Shown: positions 52,807 to 61,157 of the stretch, in pieces | How the letters are laid out: every line of letters starts with the position of its first letter | How positions within the stretch are numbered: position 1 is the first letter of the stretch | Assembly: GCA_031374735.1 (NCBI GenBank) | Contig: JANMGQ010000109.1 | Span: forward strand, 6,695 to 70,694 | Direction of reading: 5' to 3' | Source: JABFRJ01 sp031374735 | GTDB taxonomy: Bacteria; Pseudomonadota; Alphaproteobacteria; Rhizobiales; Hyphomicrobiaceae | DNA length: 64,000 nt | Position numbers and translations under genes: made by a program | Notes under the pieces: model-generated | The model's input: the letters and a program-made list of their open reading frames with translations, nothing else | What the model was told of the DNA's origin: nothing | Database searches by the model: none

Positions 52807-53847
52807 ATGACTGACGCGCCCCGCAAGCCGCGTGTGTTCAAGATCGACGATCCCGGTCTGAAAGAAATCACGCCTCCGCCTGACACGACCGATCATGGCC
52901 CCGAGCCCACGTCGCAAGCCGCCCCGCCATCTGCGATGCCGGCGCGCTTCGATCTCGACCGCGGCATCCGTTGGGGCTCGCTGCTGTTCGCGGCACTGAC
53001 AGCCGCATCGAGCCTTGCGTTGACCATATGGTTCTATCGCCTCGTGTCGGTCGCTATCTGGCAGGACGACTGGATCGGCTGGACCTTGCGCATCCTGGTC
53101 GGTGTGGCCGCGTTCGCGGCGCTGATGCTGCTTCTGCGCGAGCTGTTCGGCTTCTTCCGATTGAAGAAACTCGGCAAGCTGAAGACAGAGGTGACAGCGG
53201 CAATCGCCACGCCAACGGCCAAGGGCGATCAAGCCATCGCGGCACGACTGCTGTCGCTCTATGGCAAACGCCCTGAGTTGCGCTGGCAGGCTCAGAAACT
53301 GACGGAGCACACCCGCGATGTGCACGACCCCGGCGCGCTTCTCCATCTCGCCGATCGCGACCTGATGCCCGAAATCGACGGCGCAGCGCGGCGGCTGATC
53401 ACGGCCGCGGCCCGCCGGGTCGCGATGGTCACGGCCTTTTCGCCGTTCGCCATGCTCGCCTTTGGTTTCGTGGCGGTTGAGAATATCCGTATGATCCGCA
53501 AAGTCGCCGAGATCTATGGCGGACGGCCCGGGTTCGCAGCGAGCGTCGGCCTGACACGGCGCGTCATCCTGCACCTGCTCGCCTCAGGCAGCCTCGCGTT
53601 GACAGACGACCTTTTGGGCCAGTTTATCGGGCAAGGTGTGCTGCAGCGCCTGTCACGCCGGCTCGGAGAGGGTGTGTTCAACGGCACTGTTACGGCGCGG
53701 GTCGGCGTCGCAGCGATCGATGTGTTGCGGCCGCTACCTTATCTCGCGGCCCGGCCCGTGCGCGCACGCGACATCGTTGCAGAAGCGCTTTCGGATCTCT
53801 GGGGGAGTACCAAAAAGGGCGACGGTATGATGGGCCGGGACATGTGA
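52807..53847 (+). CDS. ycjF: YcjF family membrane protein (DUF697, TIGR01620)
   Basis: A 346-residue inner-membrane protein. A polar N-terminus (1-55; KPRVFKIDDPGLKEI is family-typical) is followed by two membrane helices (about 60-78 and 92-112). After a soluble stretch, the DUF697 domain with hydrophobic helices and GFVAVENIRMIRKVAEIYGG follows. It is the usual partner of YcjX. The ATG at 52807 has GGAG eight bases upstream. The stop codon lies in a short direct repeat. Function is unknown beyond the stress association in enterics. Confidence 0.88.
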   Translation: MTDAPRKPRVFKIDDPGLKEITPPPDTTDHGPEPTSQAAPPSAMPARFDLDRGIRWGSLLFAALTAASSLALTIWFYRLVSVAIWQDDWIGWTLRILVGVAAFAALMLLLRELFGFFRLKKLGKLKTEVTAAIATPTAKGDQAIAARLLSLYGKRPELRWQAQKLTEHTRDVHDPGALLHLADRDLMPEIDGAARRLITAAARRVAMVTAFSPFAMLAFGFVAVENIRMIRKVAEIYGGRPGFAASVGLTRRVILHLLASGSLALTDDLLGQFIGQGVLQRLSRRLGEGVFNGTVTARVGVAAIDVLRPLPYLAARPVRARDIVAEALSDLWGSTKKGDGMMGRDM

Positions 53848-53888
53848 CGGTGGGCGTGTGACGGTGGGATTGATCGTGGGATTGATCG
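53844..53888. repeat. short tandem repeats over the ycjF stop
   Basis: GTGACGGTGGG occurs at 53844-53854 and 53858-53868, and ATTGATCG at 53869-53876 and 53881-53888, each interspersed with GTGGG. The ycjF stop TGA is inside the first unit. It is a small degenerate direct-repeat patch with no evident function. Confidence 0.5.
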
Positions 53889-54081
53889 GTGACAGTCGCG
53901 TCTCGGATATCAGGTTGACGACGGCACTTGACCCATGACGTCTGCAGTGAAACGACGCGATCGGATCGCTGCTGACGTGGACAACTTGGCGCAAGCTTGG
54001 AAGTTGTGCAGTAGCTGCCAGCGCAGTGTTTTTGTACGCTGAGTTCTGACCAACCACAGGAATGACTGACCGAGATTGCCC

Positions 54082-54336
54082 ATGACGCGCAAAGCACGAG
54101 ACGCAAGTGAGCCGGATTGGCTCAATCCGGCCAATGATCGAAGAACGCCGTTCACTGATGCCGAACTCGACGGACTGGCCTCGGACTTTCTCGCGATGAA
54201 CATGGACGTTGCGGTTTGGAAGGCCCTCATCACGAGGGGCGGCGAACTCGAAGCACTTGCGGTCGTGAAGCAGCGACTTGCCGCGCAAGACACGAACAGC
54301 TTGATCAACTGGCACCCTAGCGGGTCAAAGCACTGA
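54082..54336 (+). CDS. small hypothetical protein, 84 aa
   Basis: An 84-residue acidic/basic balanced soluble protein, MTRKARDASEPDWLNPANDR to WHPSGSKH, with a helical middle (DAELDGLASDFLAMNMDVAV). Codon use looks coding. There is no signal peptide, membrane segment or known motif. The ATG at 54082 is preferred to the TTG two codons earlier. It is flanked by the ycjF repeat patch and by a decayed reading frame at 54384-54632 on the other strand, a region that may have been rearranged. Confidence 0.55.
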   Translation: MTRKARDASEPDWLNPANDRRTPFTDAELDGLASDFLAMNMDVAVWKALITRGGELEALAVVKQRLAAQDTNSLINWHPSGSKH

Positions 54337-54383
54337 CCCTTCGATACGGGGCTCGGCGGCGGCTGGTTCGACAGCGCCAACGG

Positions 54384-54632
54384 TCAATCCCATTTACAGA
54401 CATCGGGGCCGCCGCAGTTGGTGACACTTGCCATGCCGCCAACACTGTCGGGCCTCGGAGCCATTGCGTCGCAGCGATCCACACCAAAGTGCCGCGCGAT
54501 TTGGCGCACGATGGGGTCCGAGCCTTTGAGGTCCGTCGCTTTAATCTTTTTTCCGAACGCCGCATTGTAAAGTGCAACGTAATCGTCCTGGGCGAAAAGG
54601 TCCTCAATTGCGCGATATAGAGTTCGCGCTTT
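54384..54632 (-). pseudogene. decayed reading frame, C-terminal remnant of unknown protein
   Basis: On the minus strand an open stretch of 82 codons reads protein-like sequence, with segments such as YRAIEDLFAQDDYVALYNA, AFGKKIKATDLKGSDPIV and RQIARHFGVDRCDAM, and ends TNCGGPDVCKWD with a stop. A TAA codon directly precedes it and there is no ATG, so it cannot start normally. Three spaced cysteines suggest an exported protein. It lies in the 367-bp gap between the small gene at 54082 and rmd. I judge it a truncated gene, family unknown. Confidence 0.4.
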
Positions 54633-54703
54633 TTAAAATGGCTAAATCGCAAGAAGTGAAACCGGAGGTCCGAGTCGCGCCTCCTCGTCCCGGCCACTGA
54701 GCC

Positions 54704-55660
54704 TCACCCTGCCACCCTGCTCCGTTGATCCGCCAACACGTCGGCGAGCGTCGCAGCAAATGGCCGTTGCGGCGACCAGCCAAGTACGTGCTTCGCCGCT
54801 GAGGCGTCGCCAACATAGCGCGGGATGTCGCCCGGGCGCATGCGCGCCGGGTCGGCTTCGACGCGGATGGGTGTGTGGCTCAGTGCCAGCAAGCCATCGA
54901 GCACGGCCTGCATGCGGCGCGGCACGCCGGAGGCAAGATTGAGGATCGTGCCGCTTGTCAGTGTTTCCGAGCGTTGGATCGCCCCCAGATAGGCGTCGAC
55001 GACGTCGCCCACATCGAGAAAATCGCGTTCGGCTGAGAGATCGCCGACACGAATGATGGGCTCGGCCTTGCCAGCTTCGATGCGTGCAATCTGGGCTGCG
55101 AACGAGGGTACAGCAAAGGCTTCGGTCTGGCCGGCGCCGGTGTGGTTGAACGGGCGGAAGCGGATGGCGTTGAGGCCGCTTGCGGCCATGGCGCCAAGCC
55201 CGAGATCTGCGGCGGCCTTGGTTGCCGCATAGGCATTCGAAGGCGCCAGAAGAGCTGCTTCGTCCAGCGAGGCGACGTCGCGCGCGGTCGCGCCGTATAC
55301 GAGGCCGGAGCCGGCGAACATCAGCCACGTCTTGGGCGTCTCGGTGAGGATCGCCGATGCAAGGCCAATGGTGGCCGTGACATTGGTTTGCCAGATGCCG
55401 CGGGCATCACCGGCTCCCGGCACCGGGGATGAGATGCCAGCGAGATGCAGTACGTGGGTCGGGCGATAGTCGCGCAGCACTGCACGCGTTGCAGCATGGT
55501 TCTCGACATCAAGACCGACGAAGTGTGTGCCGTCCGCCTCGCTGCAGGCGATCCGGGCCGTCGCCTGCACATCAATGCCGGGTACACCTTGCGCCGCCGC
55601 AAGCACGTGACGGCCAACAAAGCCGTTCGCGCCCGTAACCAGCAATCGAATGGTGGACAT
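54704..55660 (-). CDS. rmd: GDP-6-deoxy-D-mannose reductase (GDP-D-rhamnose synthesis)
   Basis: A 318-residue NAD(P)-dependent short-chain reductase with LLVTGANGFVGRHVL at the N-terminus. THVLHLAGISS and the catalytic YAATKAAADLG follow, and SGLNAIRFRPFNHTGAGQTE is typical of Rmd. It reduces GDP-4-keto-6-deoxy-D-mannose to GDP-D-rhamnose, a donor for O-antigen or exopolysaccharide. It starts nine bases after gmd on the minus strand. Other GDP-sugar epimerases share the fold; the gmd context supports Rmd. Confidence 0.88.
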   Translation of the reverse strand: MSTIRLLVTGANGFVGRHVLAAAQGVPGIDVQATARIACSEADGTHFVGLDVENHAATRAVLRDYRPTHVLHLAGISSPVPGAGDARGIWQTNVTATIGLASAILTETPKTWLMFAGSGLVYGATARDVASLDEAALLAPSNAYAATKAAADLGLGAMAASGLNAIRFRPFNHTGAGQTEAFAVPSFAAQIARIEAGKAEPIIRVGDLSAERDFLDVGDVVDAYLGAIQRSETLTSGTILNLASGVPRRMQAVLDGLLALSHTPIRVEADPARMRPGDIPRYVGDASAAKHVLGWSPQRPFAATLADVLADQRSRVAG

Positions 55661-55669
55661 GACCAGCCC

Positions 55670-56665
55670 TCAGAGATGCGAACCGGCCTTGTGCCGCTTG
55701 ATGTCTGCGTCCACCATCTCGGCCGCGAGGCCTTCCAGCGTCACTTTGGGGACCCAGCCCAATCGCGACTTGGCCTTTGAGGGATCGCCAAGCAGCACGT
55801 CGACTTCGGCCGGACGCATGAAGCGCGGATCGACGACCACATGATCTTCCATCTTCAAGCCGACATGTGAGAAGGCCAGTTCGCAAAAGCGGCGCACGCT
55901 TTCGGTGCGGCCTGTCGCAACCACGTAGTCGTCAGGCTTGTCCTGCTGCACCATCAGCCACATGGCCTCGACATAATCGCGTGCGTGGCCCCAGTCGCGT
56001 TTGGCGTCGAGATTGCCAAGCGCCAAGGTCTCGGACTTGCCAAGCTTGATGCGCGCGACGCCATCCGTGATCTTGCGCGTTACGAACTCGATGCCGCGTA
56101 AGGGGCTCTCGTGGTTGAACAGGATGCCGCTGGAGGCATGCATGCCGAAGCTTTCGCGGTAGTTCACGGTCATCCAGTGGCCGTAGAGTTTTGCGGCGGC
56201 ATAAGGCGAGCGCGGATAGAACGGTGTCTTTTCCGACTGGATGGGATGCTGAATGAGGCCGTACATCTCAGACGATGAGGCCTGATAGAAGCGTGCCTCC
56301 GGCGCCATCATGCGGACGGCCTCGAGCAGGTTGGTCACGCCCATGGCCGTGACGTTGCCGGTCAGAATCGGTTGTTGCCACGATGACTTGACGAACGATT
56401 GCGCCGCCAGATTGAACACCTCGACCGGCTTCACCTCGCCGACCACGCGAATGAGGCTCGACAGGTCCGTGAGATTGCCGTCGTGCATCTGCACCTGATC
56501 GGCAATGCCGAGCCATTGCAGGCGCGAATTGATAACATCGGCGGAGGCACTGCGGCGGACGAGCCCGTGCACCTCATAGCCCTTTGAGAGGAGGAGTTCG
56601 GACAGATACGCGCCGTCCTGTCCGGTGACGCCGGTGACGAGTGCGCGCTTCTTGCTGGATGCCAC
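55670..56665 (-). CDS. gmd: GDP-mannose 4,6-dehydratase
   Basis: A 331-residue NADP-dependent dehydratase converting GDP-D-mannose to GDP-4-keto-6-deoxy-D-mannose. Signatures are ALVTGVTGQDGAYLSELLL, QASSSEMYG, SPYAAAKLYGHWMTVNYRE with the Tyr/Lys pair, GILFNHESPLRG and LGNLDAKRDWGHARDYVEAM. The length is typical. It heads the gmd-rmd operon. Upstream, a hairpin with a T run (56821-56859) on the same strand may end incoming transcripts or act as an attenuator. Confidence 0.95.
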   Translation of the reverse strand: MASSKKRALVTGVTGQDGAYLSELLLSKGYEVHGLVRRSASADVINSRLQWLGIADQVQMHDGNLTDLSSLIRVVGEVKPVEVFNLAAQSFVKSSWQQPILTGNVTAMGVTNLLEAVRMMAPEARFYQASSSEMYGLIQHPIQSEKTPFYPRSPYAAAKLYGHWMTVNYRESFGMHASSGILFNHESPLRGIEFVTRKITDGVARIKLGKSETLALGNLDAKRDWGHARDYVEAMWLMVQQDKPDDYVVATGRTESVRRFCELAFSHVGLKMEDHVVVDPRFMRPAEVDVLLGDPSKAKSRLGWVPKVTLEGLAAEMVDADIKRHKAGSHL

Positions 56666-56820
56666 GTGAAACCCCTGGATCGACCGAGAGAGCGGCGATG
56701 AGTGGAAAGTTGCGGCCCATCAGCCATCCGATCCGATGTCTACGGGAGGCGGTCGGGCGGCTCAAGCACCACTGTGAACAACTTGACCAGAAGCCCCGAC
56801 GGTTTGATAGCGCGCGGGTA

Positions 56821-56859
56821 ACAAAAAGCCCGCAGCCATTGGGGGAATGAGCTGCGGGC
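56821..56859 (-). terminator. Rho-independent terminator-like hairpin upstream of gmd
   Basis: Read on the minus strand, arms GCCCGCAGC and GCTGCGGGC (56859-56851 and 56836-56828) are followed directly by TTTTTGT. This is a textbook intrinsic terminator shape. It lies about 155 bp upstream of gmd and 390 bp beyond the DUF6456 stop, both on this strand. It would separate the two transcription units or attenuate gmd expression. The rest of the 583-bp gap 56666-57248 is more AT-rich and holds no gene I can support. Confidence 0.7.
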
Positions 56860-57052
56860 AACCCGTGGGGCGTATCAGGGGGATGGGACGCACCACGTTT
56901 CTAAGGCCTCTACTAAAGACCATTTGACTTCAGTGCGCAAGCCTTACTTGCGAGAACCGATTCGAAGATAAATGCATGCTTACGCCGGCTGCGGGCCGTC
57001 AGCCAAAAAACTGCTTAATTCTGTGGTGAATTATGAGGTTCGCCTAGATTGT

Positions 57053-57068
57053 GCGCGCCTAGGCGCGC
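57053..57068. repeat. perfect 16-bp palindrome
   Basis: GCGCGCCTAGGCGCGC is a perfect palindrome in the AT-richer gap between the DUF6456 and gmd genes. It could be a dimeric-regulator site, but no regulator can be named. Confidence 0.4.
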
Positions 57069-57248
57069 GGCTTAAGTGCTCTGGCAATCGACACCTGCCC
57101 ACCACATGACAGCCGTCATCTGATGCGCTCAGCGGGGGGACGGATTTGATCACGATTTCGTGATCTTTGATCGCCCGTACTTCGACCCGCGTGCCGATAC
57201 GGTTCTTGCACCAGCGAGGTGCGTTGCCGCGGGCAGCCAAGCGCGGTC

Positions 57249-58016
57249 TCACGTCGGCCGATAATTCCGTTCGCCCCAGCGCTGGGTACGGCCATGGCGC
57301 GGGCCACTTCCGACAATGCCATAGTGACGTGCGAGGCGCTCCAAGGCCAGACCGAGCACAAGCTTGGCCGAACGACGCGGCCAGCCACGTTTGGTCTCAA
57401 AGGCCTCAACGCCGGTCTCAAGACAGCACAGTTCGATCAGAACGTCGGCGAACTCAGGCCCGGCGTCACCAAGCGCGCGTCGCACGCGTTCCTGCGCACT
57501 CGAAATCCGTTCGGACACATCCACGCCACGTCCAGACGGGTGGCCGCCATCCGGCAGCGCGCCAAGTGCTGCCCGATCCCAGTTCGACGTCACGCGCGGC
57601 ACCATTTGCCCAGTCTGAAAATCTTCAGCGAGGCGTTCGGCCGCCTCCATCAGATGGCTTGCCAGTGTCGTTGCCCGGCGGACCGGACGCGCTGGAGACC
57701 TCTGGAGGTCCGTGCTCTGCGAGCCCGACGCAGAAGGGGCTGGTCGCACGAGCGGGGACGCAAGCCCACTGTGGCGCGCAAGTGCGCCAGCTTCCGTGAG
57801 GCGGTAGTGCTTGCTGACGGCCTGGATCCAGCCCTGACGAGCAGCCGCCTCGACAACGGCCAAGTCGAACAGCCGTTCCGTTGCATCGGCTCGACGACGC
57901 GCCACGCCCGGCATGACAAGCCCGTAGCCGCCGTCGACCGCGTCGAGATAAGCGCCTTTGCGCGCCAGACCGTTCAGAAGGCGCAACATCGCCTGCGCTT
58001 GCTGCGAGCCCGTCAT
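57249..58016 (-). CDS. DUF6456 domain protein (HTH-like, alphaproteobacterial)
   Basis: A 255-residue soluble protein. The N-terminal half (MTGSQQAQAMLRLLNGLARK, then a YRLTEAGALAR segment) looks like a winged-helix DNA-binding fold. The C-terminal half carries the DUF6456 signature RRALGDAGPEFADVLIELCC and KRGWPRRSAKLVLGLALERL. A disordered Pro/Ser-rich linker joins them. The ATG at 58016 overlaps the stop of the upstream HTH gene (ATGA), giving a coupled pair. I infer a DNA-binding or regulatory role. The targets are unknown. Confidence 0.78.
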   Translation of the reverse strand: MTGSQQAQAMLRLLNGLARKGAYLDAVDGGYGLVMPGVARRRADATERLFDLAVVEAAARQGWIQAVSKHYRLTEAGALARHSGLASPLVRPAPSASGSQSTDLQRSPARPVRRATTLASHLMEAAERLAEDFQTGQMVPRVTSNWDRAALGALPDGGHPSGRGVDVSERISSAQERVRRALGDAGPEFADVLIELCCLETGVEAFETKRGWPRRSAKLVLGLALERLARHYGIVGSGPRHGRTQRWGERNYRPT

Positions 58017-58441
58017 GCTGCGCTCCCATGCACGGTTCCGGTCAGGCAATAGTATGCTGTCAGATCATCGAGCCGTTGTCGGAACTGCTTTGTGATCGCA
58101 TCCATCGCTCCATCGAACGCGGGATCGGCCTCGCGCCGCTCCTCCAGGCGGGCGATGCCGTAGGCAACGGCACGTCGGTCCCGGGCAAACTGGGATGCCG
58201 CTTCTGTGAGCGTCAGGCGGCCCTCGATGACGGCCAGGTACATCGCTGCATGTCGTGCAAATGTCACCCGCGCGCCGCCGCGTGCAGGTGCCAAAATCTC
58301 GGACAGATCAATCGAGAAGCTCCGGATCGCCAAGGACGCCAGGGAGAGCCGTACCAGCACGCCATGTTCGTGACGGCGGCGTCTCAGATCAGCACGTCGG
58401 GATTGAACCACCTTAGTCTTGTGTCGTGGTGTGACAGCCAA
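58013..58441 (-). CDS. DnaA-domain-IV-like helix-turn-helix protein
   Basis: A 142-residue protein. A very basic N-terminus (QSRRADLRRRRHEHG) is followed by a segment resembling the C-terminal DNA-binding domain of DnaA: FARHAAMYLAVIEGRLTLTE, then FARDRRAVAYGIARLEERR. In DnaA this fold binds DnaA boxes. There is no AAA+ domain. The TTG at 58441 is chosen because AAGGAG (58448-58453) lies six bases upstream; a longer frame to 58546 lacks a ribosome site. It overlaps the DUF6456 gene by four bases. It could regulate transcription or replication; this is inference. Confidence 0.75.
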   Translation of the reverse strand: MAVTPRHKTKVVQSRRADLRRRRHEHGVLVRLSLASLAIRSFSIDLSEILAPARGGARVTFARHAAMYLAVIEGRLTLTEAASQFARDRRAVAYGIARLEERREADPAFDGAMDAITKQFRQRLDDLTAYYCLTGTVHGSAA

Positions 58442-58623
58442 AGTCCACTCCTTGCGCCATATGTCAGCGAACGGATTTATCGGGTGGACAGTCAGCCATG
58501 AACTCAATAACTCAACCCTAGGGCGAATACACTCAAAAGTGCCCAATAAGGTGAATGGGATGGCGACGGCACACGACCGGGCCGTTCCTCCGCCGTCATG
58601 GCCCGTCTGTCATGGCCCGTCTG

Positions 58624-59163
58624 TCATGGCCCGTCTTTGAGAGACCGGCAGACCGCCGTCGCTTGGGCGCGCTTGGCGTCTGCGAGTGCGGCGGCGTCGA
58701 GCACGAGATATCGGAACAACACAATGCCGCGATCGCTCGGAGACACGATAACGGGCAAGCCGGTCGTTGCCGCGCTCGATCGGCTGTTCACGGTATTTGC
58801 GAGCACAATGCGGACCTTGCCGTCGACTGCATCGGCCGAAGTGACGACGTGAAAATTGTCGGAATTGGCTGCATAAAATCCAATCGACCAATAGGCCATC
58901 GACGGCGAGCCTGAAACGAGCACCGGCCCTGCCGAAACGTCGTAAACGCAGGCGGTGTGGGCGAGGTCGGGGCTCGGCTTGACCACGGCGCGGGAGGCGA
59001 CCGTGGCGGGCGGGGTTGAATTGGGCGTGTTCACGCCTCCGGCACGCGCAGCTAAGGTCTCCATGGTCTTGCTCATGATGATGCGCGGCGTGGCGTAGAC
59101 TAGGCCAACATGCGTCGCCGCTGCGATGGCCAAGACAGTCACGAGCCAAAGGAAAAAGCGCAT
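58624..59163 (-). CDS. DUF1254-type exported protein
   Basis: A 179-residue protein with an N-terminal membrane or signal segment (MRFFLWLVTVLAIAAATHVG). The body has DUF1254-like motifs: ACVYDVSAGPVLVSGSPSMA, YWSIGFYAANSDNFHVV and GIVLFRYLVLD. The start ATG at 59163 overlaps the stop of the DUF1214 gene as TGATG, so the pair is coupled; an upstream in-frame ATG at 59172 is possible. The two domains, fused in many proteins, are separate here. Function is unknown. They are probably periplasmic or membrane-anchored. Confidence 0.8.
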   Translation of the reverse strand: MRFFLWLVTVLAIAAATHVGLVYATPRIIMSKTMETLAARAGGVNTPNSTPPATVASRAVVKPSPDLAHTACVYDVSAGPVLVSGSPSMAYWSIGFYAANSDNFHVVTSADAVDGKVRIVLANTVNSRSSAATTGLPVIVSPSDRGIVLFRYLVLDAAALADAKRAQATAVCRSLKDGP

Positions 59164-59780
59164 CAGAGGCACCCTCCGATCCGGCTGATCTTGGGCGTGC
59201 TAGCGTTGGTTGGATCTTTCAAAATCTCTGACGATGGCTTGTAAAGCCGCAGCAAGAGACTGAAGCCGCCAGCGCGTCCCGTCGGCAACCACAGGCCCTG
59301 ACGCTTGTCGGGTCCAAGCAGGAGCTTGAAGGGGCCGGTGACATCCTTGAGGCTGATCGAATGGCGATGGCTCGGATCGGCCACTAGAAACTGGTCGTCC
59401 GCATAAACCGTCAGGCTCCACCATTTTGCGCTGGGGGCTTCGCCGGTGACTTCGTAGCGGCATCGCGCTTCGAGCGGCAAGCCGCTGTCGTCGTGGGTCG
59501 CTGAGAAATATAAGGTTTCGGTCTGGTTGAGGGCGAGCAGGCCAGTGCGGGCAACCATGGCGCGTGTGAACATGTCCGCGTCGGCGCTGCCGGCCGCCCG
59601 TGTCGTCGTCCATGCGCCGATCCGAAGCACATGCGGGTCCGGCATCACGGCGCGCCGGATGACATGGACTGTGTCGCCAAGCCCGAAATTAGAGTAGCGC
59701 GCCTCATAGGTCACCCAGCCGATCGCCCCGCCGACGATGAGCGCGGACACCGCACGCCTGACCCATCCGAGGACGGACAT
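59163..59780 (-). CDS. DUF1214-type exported protein
   Basis: A 205-residue protein with an N-terminal hydrophobic anchor (AVSALIVGGAIGWVTYEARY) and a DUF1214 domain containing ARCRYEVTGEAPSAKWWSLT, VYADDQFLVADPSHRHSISL and a final GGFSLLLRLYKPSSEIL. It precedes and overlaps the DUF1254 gene. The pair is common in Rhizobiales with no agreed function. The start has no competing in-frame ATG upstream. Confidence 0.82.
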   Translation of the reverse strand: MSVLGWVRRAVSALIVGGAIGWVTYEARYSNFGLGDTVHVIRRAVMPDPHVLRIGAWTTTRAAGSADADMFTRAMVARTGLLALNQTETLYFSATHDDSGLPLEARCRYEVTGEAPSAKWWSLTVYADDQFLVADPSHRHSISLKDVTGPFKLLLGPDKRQGLWLPTGRAGGFSLLLRLYKPSSEILKDPTNASTPKISRIGGCL

Positions 59781-59936
59781 AACTTCACTCCGTGGGCCGC
59801 GCGAGGCGCTAGCCAGCCCTTATGACAATACCGGTTTAACACGTGTCGGCAAGGCGCGAACCGCCATGATTGGAGCACGCCTGCTGCAATTTTTTGCCGC
59901 AATGTCGTATACTTCCGCAGCAATGGAAGACGACCG

Positions 59937-60290
59937 ATGCCAGCACCCGTGACTGAGACAGAGCAGCTCGTGCGTCGCAACATCGCGACGGGCGACATTT
60001 TTGTATTGGCTCACGCGAGAGCGCAGATGAAGCGTCGCGGGATAGCGCTCGACGCTGTTCTCGCCGGCGTGCCGGGTGGCGAGGTGATCGAGCATTATCC
60101 GCATGACGATGAAGGACCGGCGGTGCTGATGTTGCAGTGGGACCGCGACAAACCGCAGCCCAAACCGCTGCATGTCGTCTGGCGCATCGAGGCGGCAACG
60201 GCGGGGCCGGTTTTGCTGGTCACTGTTTATGCGCCGGACCCTGCCCAATGGAGTGATGATTTTCGCCGTCGCCGGTCAGCTGCCGTCTGA
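59937..60290 (+). CDS. DUF4258 protein (RelE-like fold), toxin candidate without visible partner
   Basis: A 117-residue protein matching DUF4258: FVLAHARAQMKRRGIALDAV, GGEVIEHYPHDDEGPAVLML, PLHVVWRI and LLVTVYAPDPAQWSDDFR. Many DUF4258 genes are followed by a YgiT/MqsA-like zinc-finger antitoxin. Here only a palindromic repeat follows and no antitoxin is seen on either side. GGAAGA six bases before the ATG supports the start. It may be an orphan toxin-like gene or a domesticated protein. Confidence 0.75.
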   Translation: MPAPVTETEQLVRRNIATGDIFVLAHARAQMKRRGIALDAVLAGVPGGEVIEHYPHDDEGPAVLMLQWDRDKPQPKPLHVVWRIEAATAGPVLLVTVYAPDPAQWSDDFRRRRSAAV

Positions 60291-60338
60291 GAGTTTAACT
60301 AGTGGCTTGGCTAACCTAACACGACTCGTCGAATAAGA

Positions 60339-60446
60339 AAAACTGTCATGGCCGGCCCTTCGTGCCGGCCACCCATCGCGCCGCATAGAAGCTTTTGAAT
60401 ACGTTGAGAAGTGGGTGGCCGGGACAAGCCCGGCCATGACAGTTTT
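60339..60446. repeat. 108-bp palindromic repeat (CTGTCATGGCCGG type)
   Basis: Terminal inverted arms AAAACTGTCATGGCCGG and its complement (60339-60355 and 60430-60446) enclose a second pair around GGCCACCCA and TGGGTGGCC. It lies between the DUF4258 stop and the ydcF stop. Only one copy occurs in this window, unlike the two other palindrome types, but the shape suggests a dispersed non-coding repeat or bidirectional terminator. Confidence 0.7.
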
Positions 60447-60497
60447 GGAGGTAAAGCAGCGGGCAACTCGGTAGATCGATTTAGGAGATTCAGGCCA

Positions 60498-61091
60498 CTA
60501 GAACCGCACCAGTGCGAGCAGGAATTTTGCGTACTCGCGCAACACCAGCCGAACCGTGGCGCCATCGAGCCACCACCGGCCGACCTGCTCGCGCCCCCAG
60601 CTCACAGGGTGCGGGATCAATTCGACCTGTGGCAGCGCGCGCCGGAGTTCCAGCAGGCTGCGCGGCATATGATATCCAGACGTCACGACGATCAGGCGAT
60701 TGAAGCCCCAGGCGTCGACCCAACCGCGGGCCTCTTCCGCATTGCCGACCGTATCTTGCGCGGCATAGCCGATGTCGAGGCAGCAGTCGGACAGGACCGT
60801 CGGCAACGCAAAGTGGCGGCGGAAATCTTCCCGTGAAGTCGAGCGATAGACGCCCGAGATCAACACCCGGCGCACGGGTGCGGCTGTCATGAGTTTCAAG
60901 CCCTCACGCACGCGATTTTCGCCGCCTGTCAGAACCACCACGCCATCGCCCGGCTGGATATCCTCGACGTGAAGCTGAGGCATGCGGCTGGATTGGCCGG
61001 CAAACAACAGCAGCCCGACGAGCACGGCGTAGCCGATGCCTACTGCCGCAGCTGCTGTGGCTCGCAGTGCCCATGTCGATGCCCATCTCAT
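60498..61091 (-). CDS. YdcF family membrane protein (DUF218/ElyC-like)
   Basis: A 197-residue protein with an N-terminal membrane helix (ATAAAAVGIGYAVLVGLLLF) and a DUF218 domain: GDGVVVLTGGENRVREGLKL, RRVLISGVYRSTSREDF, GNAEEARGW and VVTSGYHMPRSLLELRRA. E. coli relatives (ElyC, SanA, YdcF) affect envelope and lipid-carrier metabolism or permeability. The start is uncertain: the ATG at 61091 is fifteen bases from an AAAGGAG, and a GTG at 61109 is too close to it. It follows the iminopeptidase gene on the minus strand. Confidence 0.83.
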   Translation of the reverse strand: MRWASTWALRATAAAAVGIGYAVLVGLLLFAGQSSRMPQLHVEDIQPGDGVVVLTGGENRVREGLKLMTAAPVRRVLISGVYRSTSREDFRRHFALPTVLSDCCLDIGYAAQDTVGNAEEARGWVDAWGFNRLIVVTSGYHMPRSLLELRRALPQVELIPHPVSWGREQVGRWWLDGATVRLVLREYAKFLLALVRF

Positions 61092-61157
61092 GAGAGCTGC
61101 GTCGCACACTCCTTTGGCATCACCGTGGCCGCGACTGTGGCAGTCGTGCGGCGCGGA

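Noticed and set aside
54317..54697. 126-codon minus-strand frame in the ycjF-rmd gap
   Set aside because: Its translation is Arg/Ser/Thr-rich and not protein-like; a different frame in the same place (54384-54632) looks like the real remnant.
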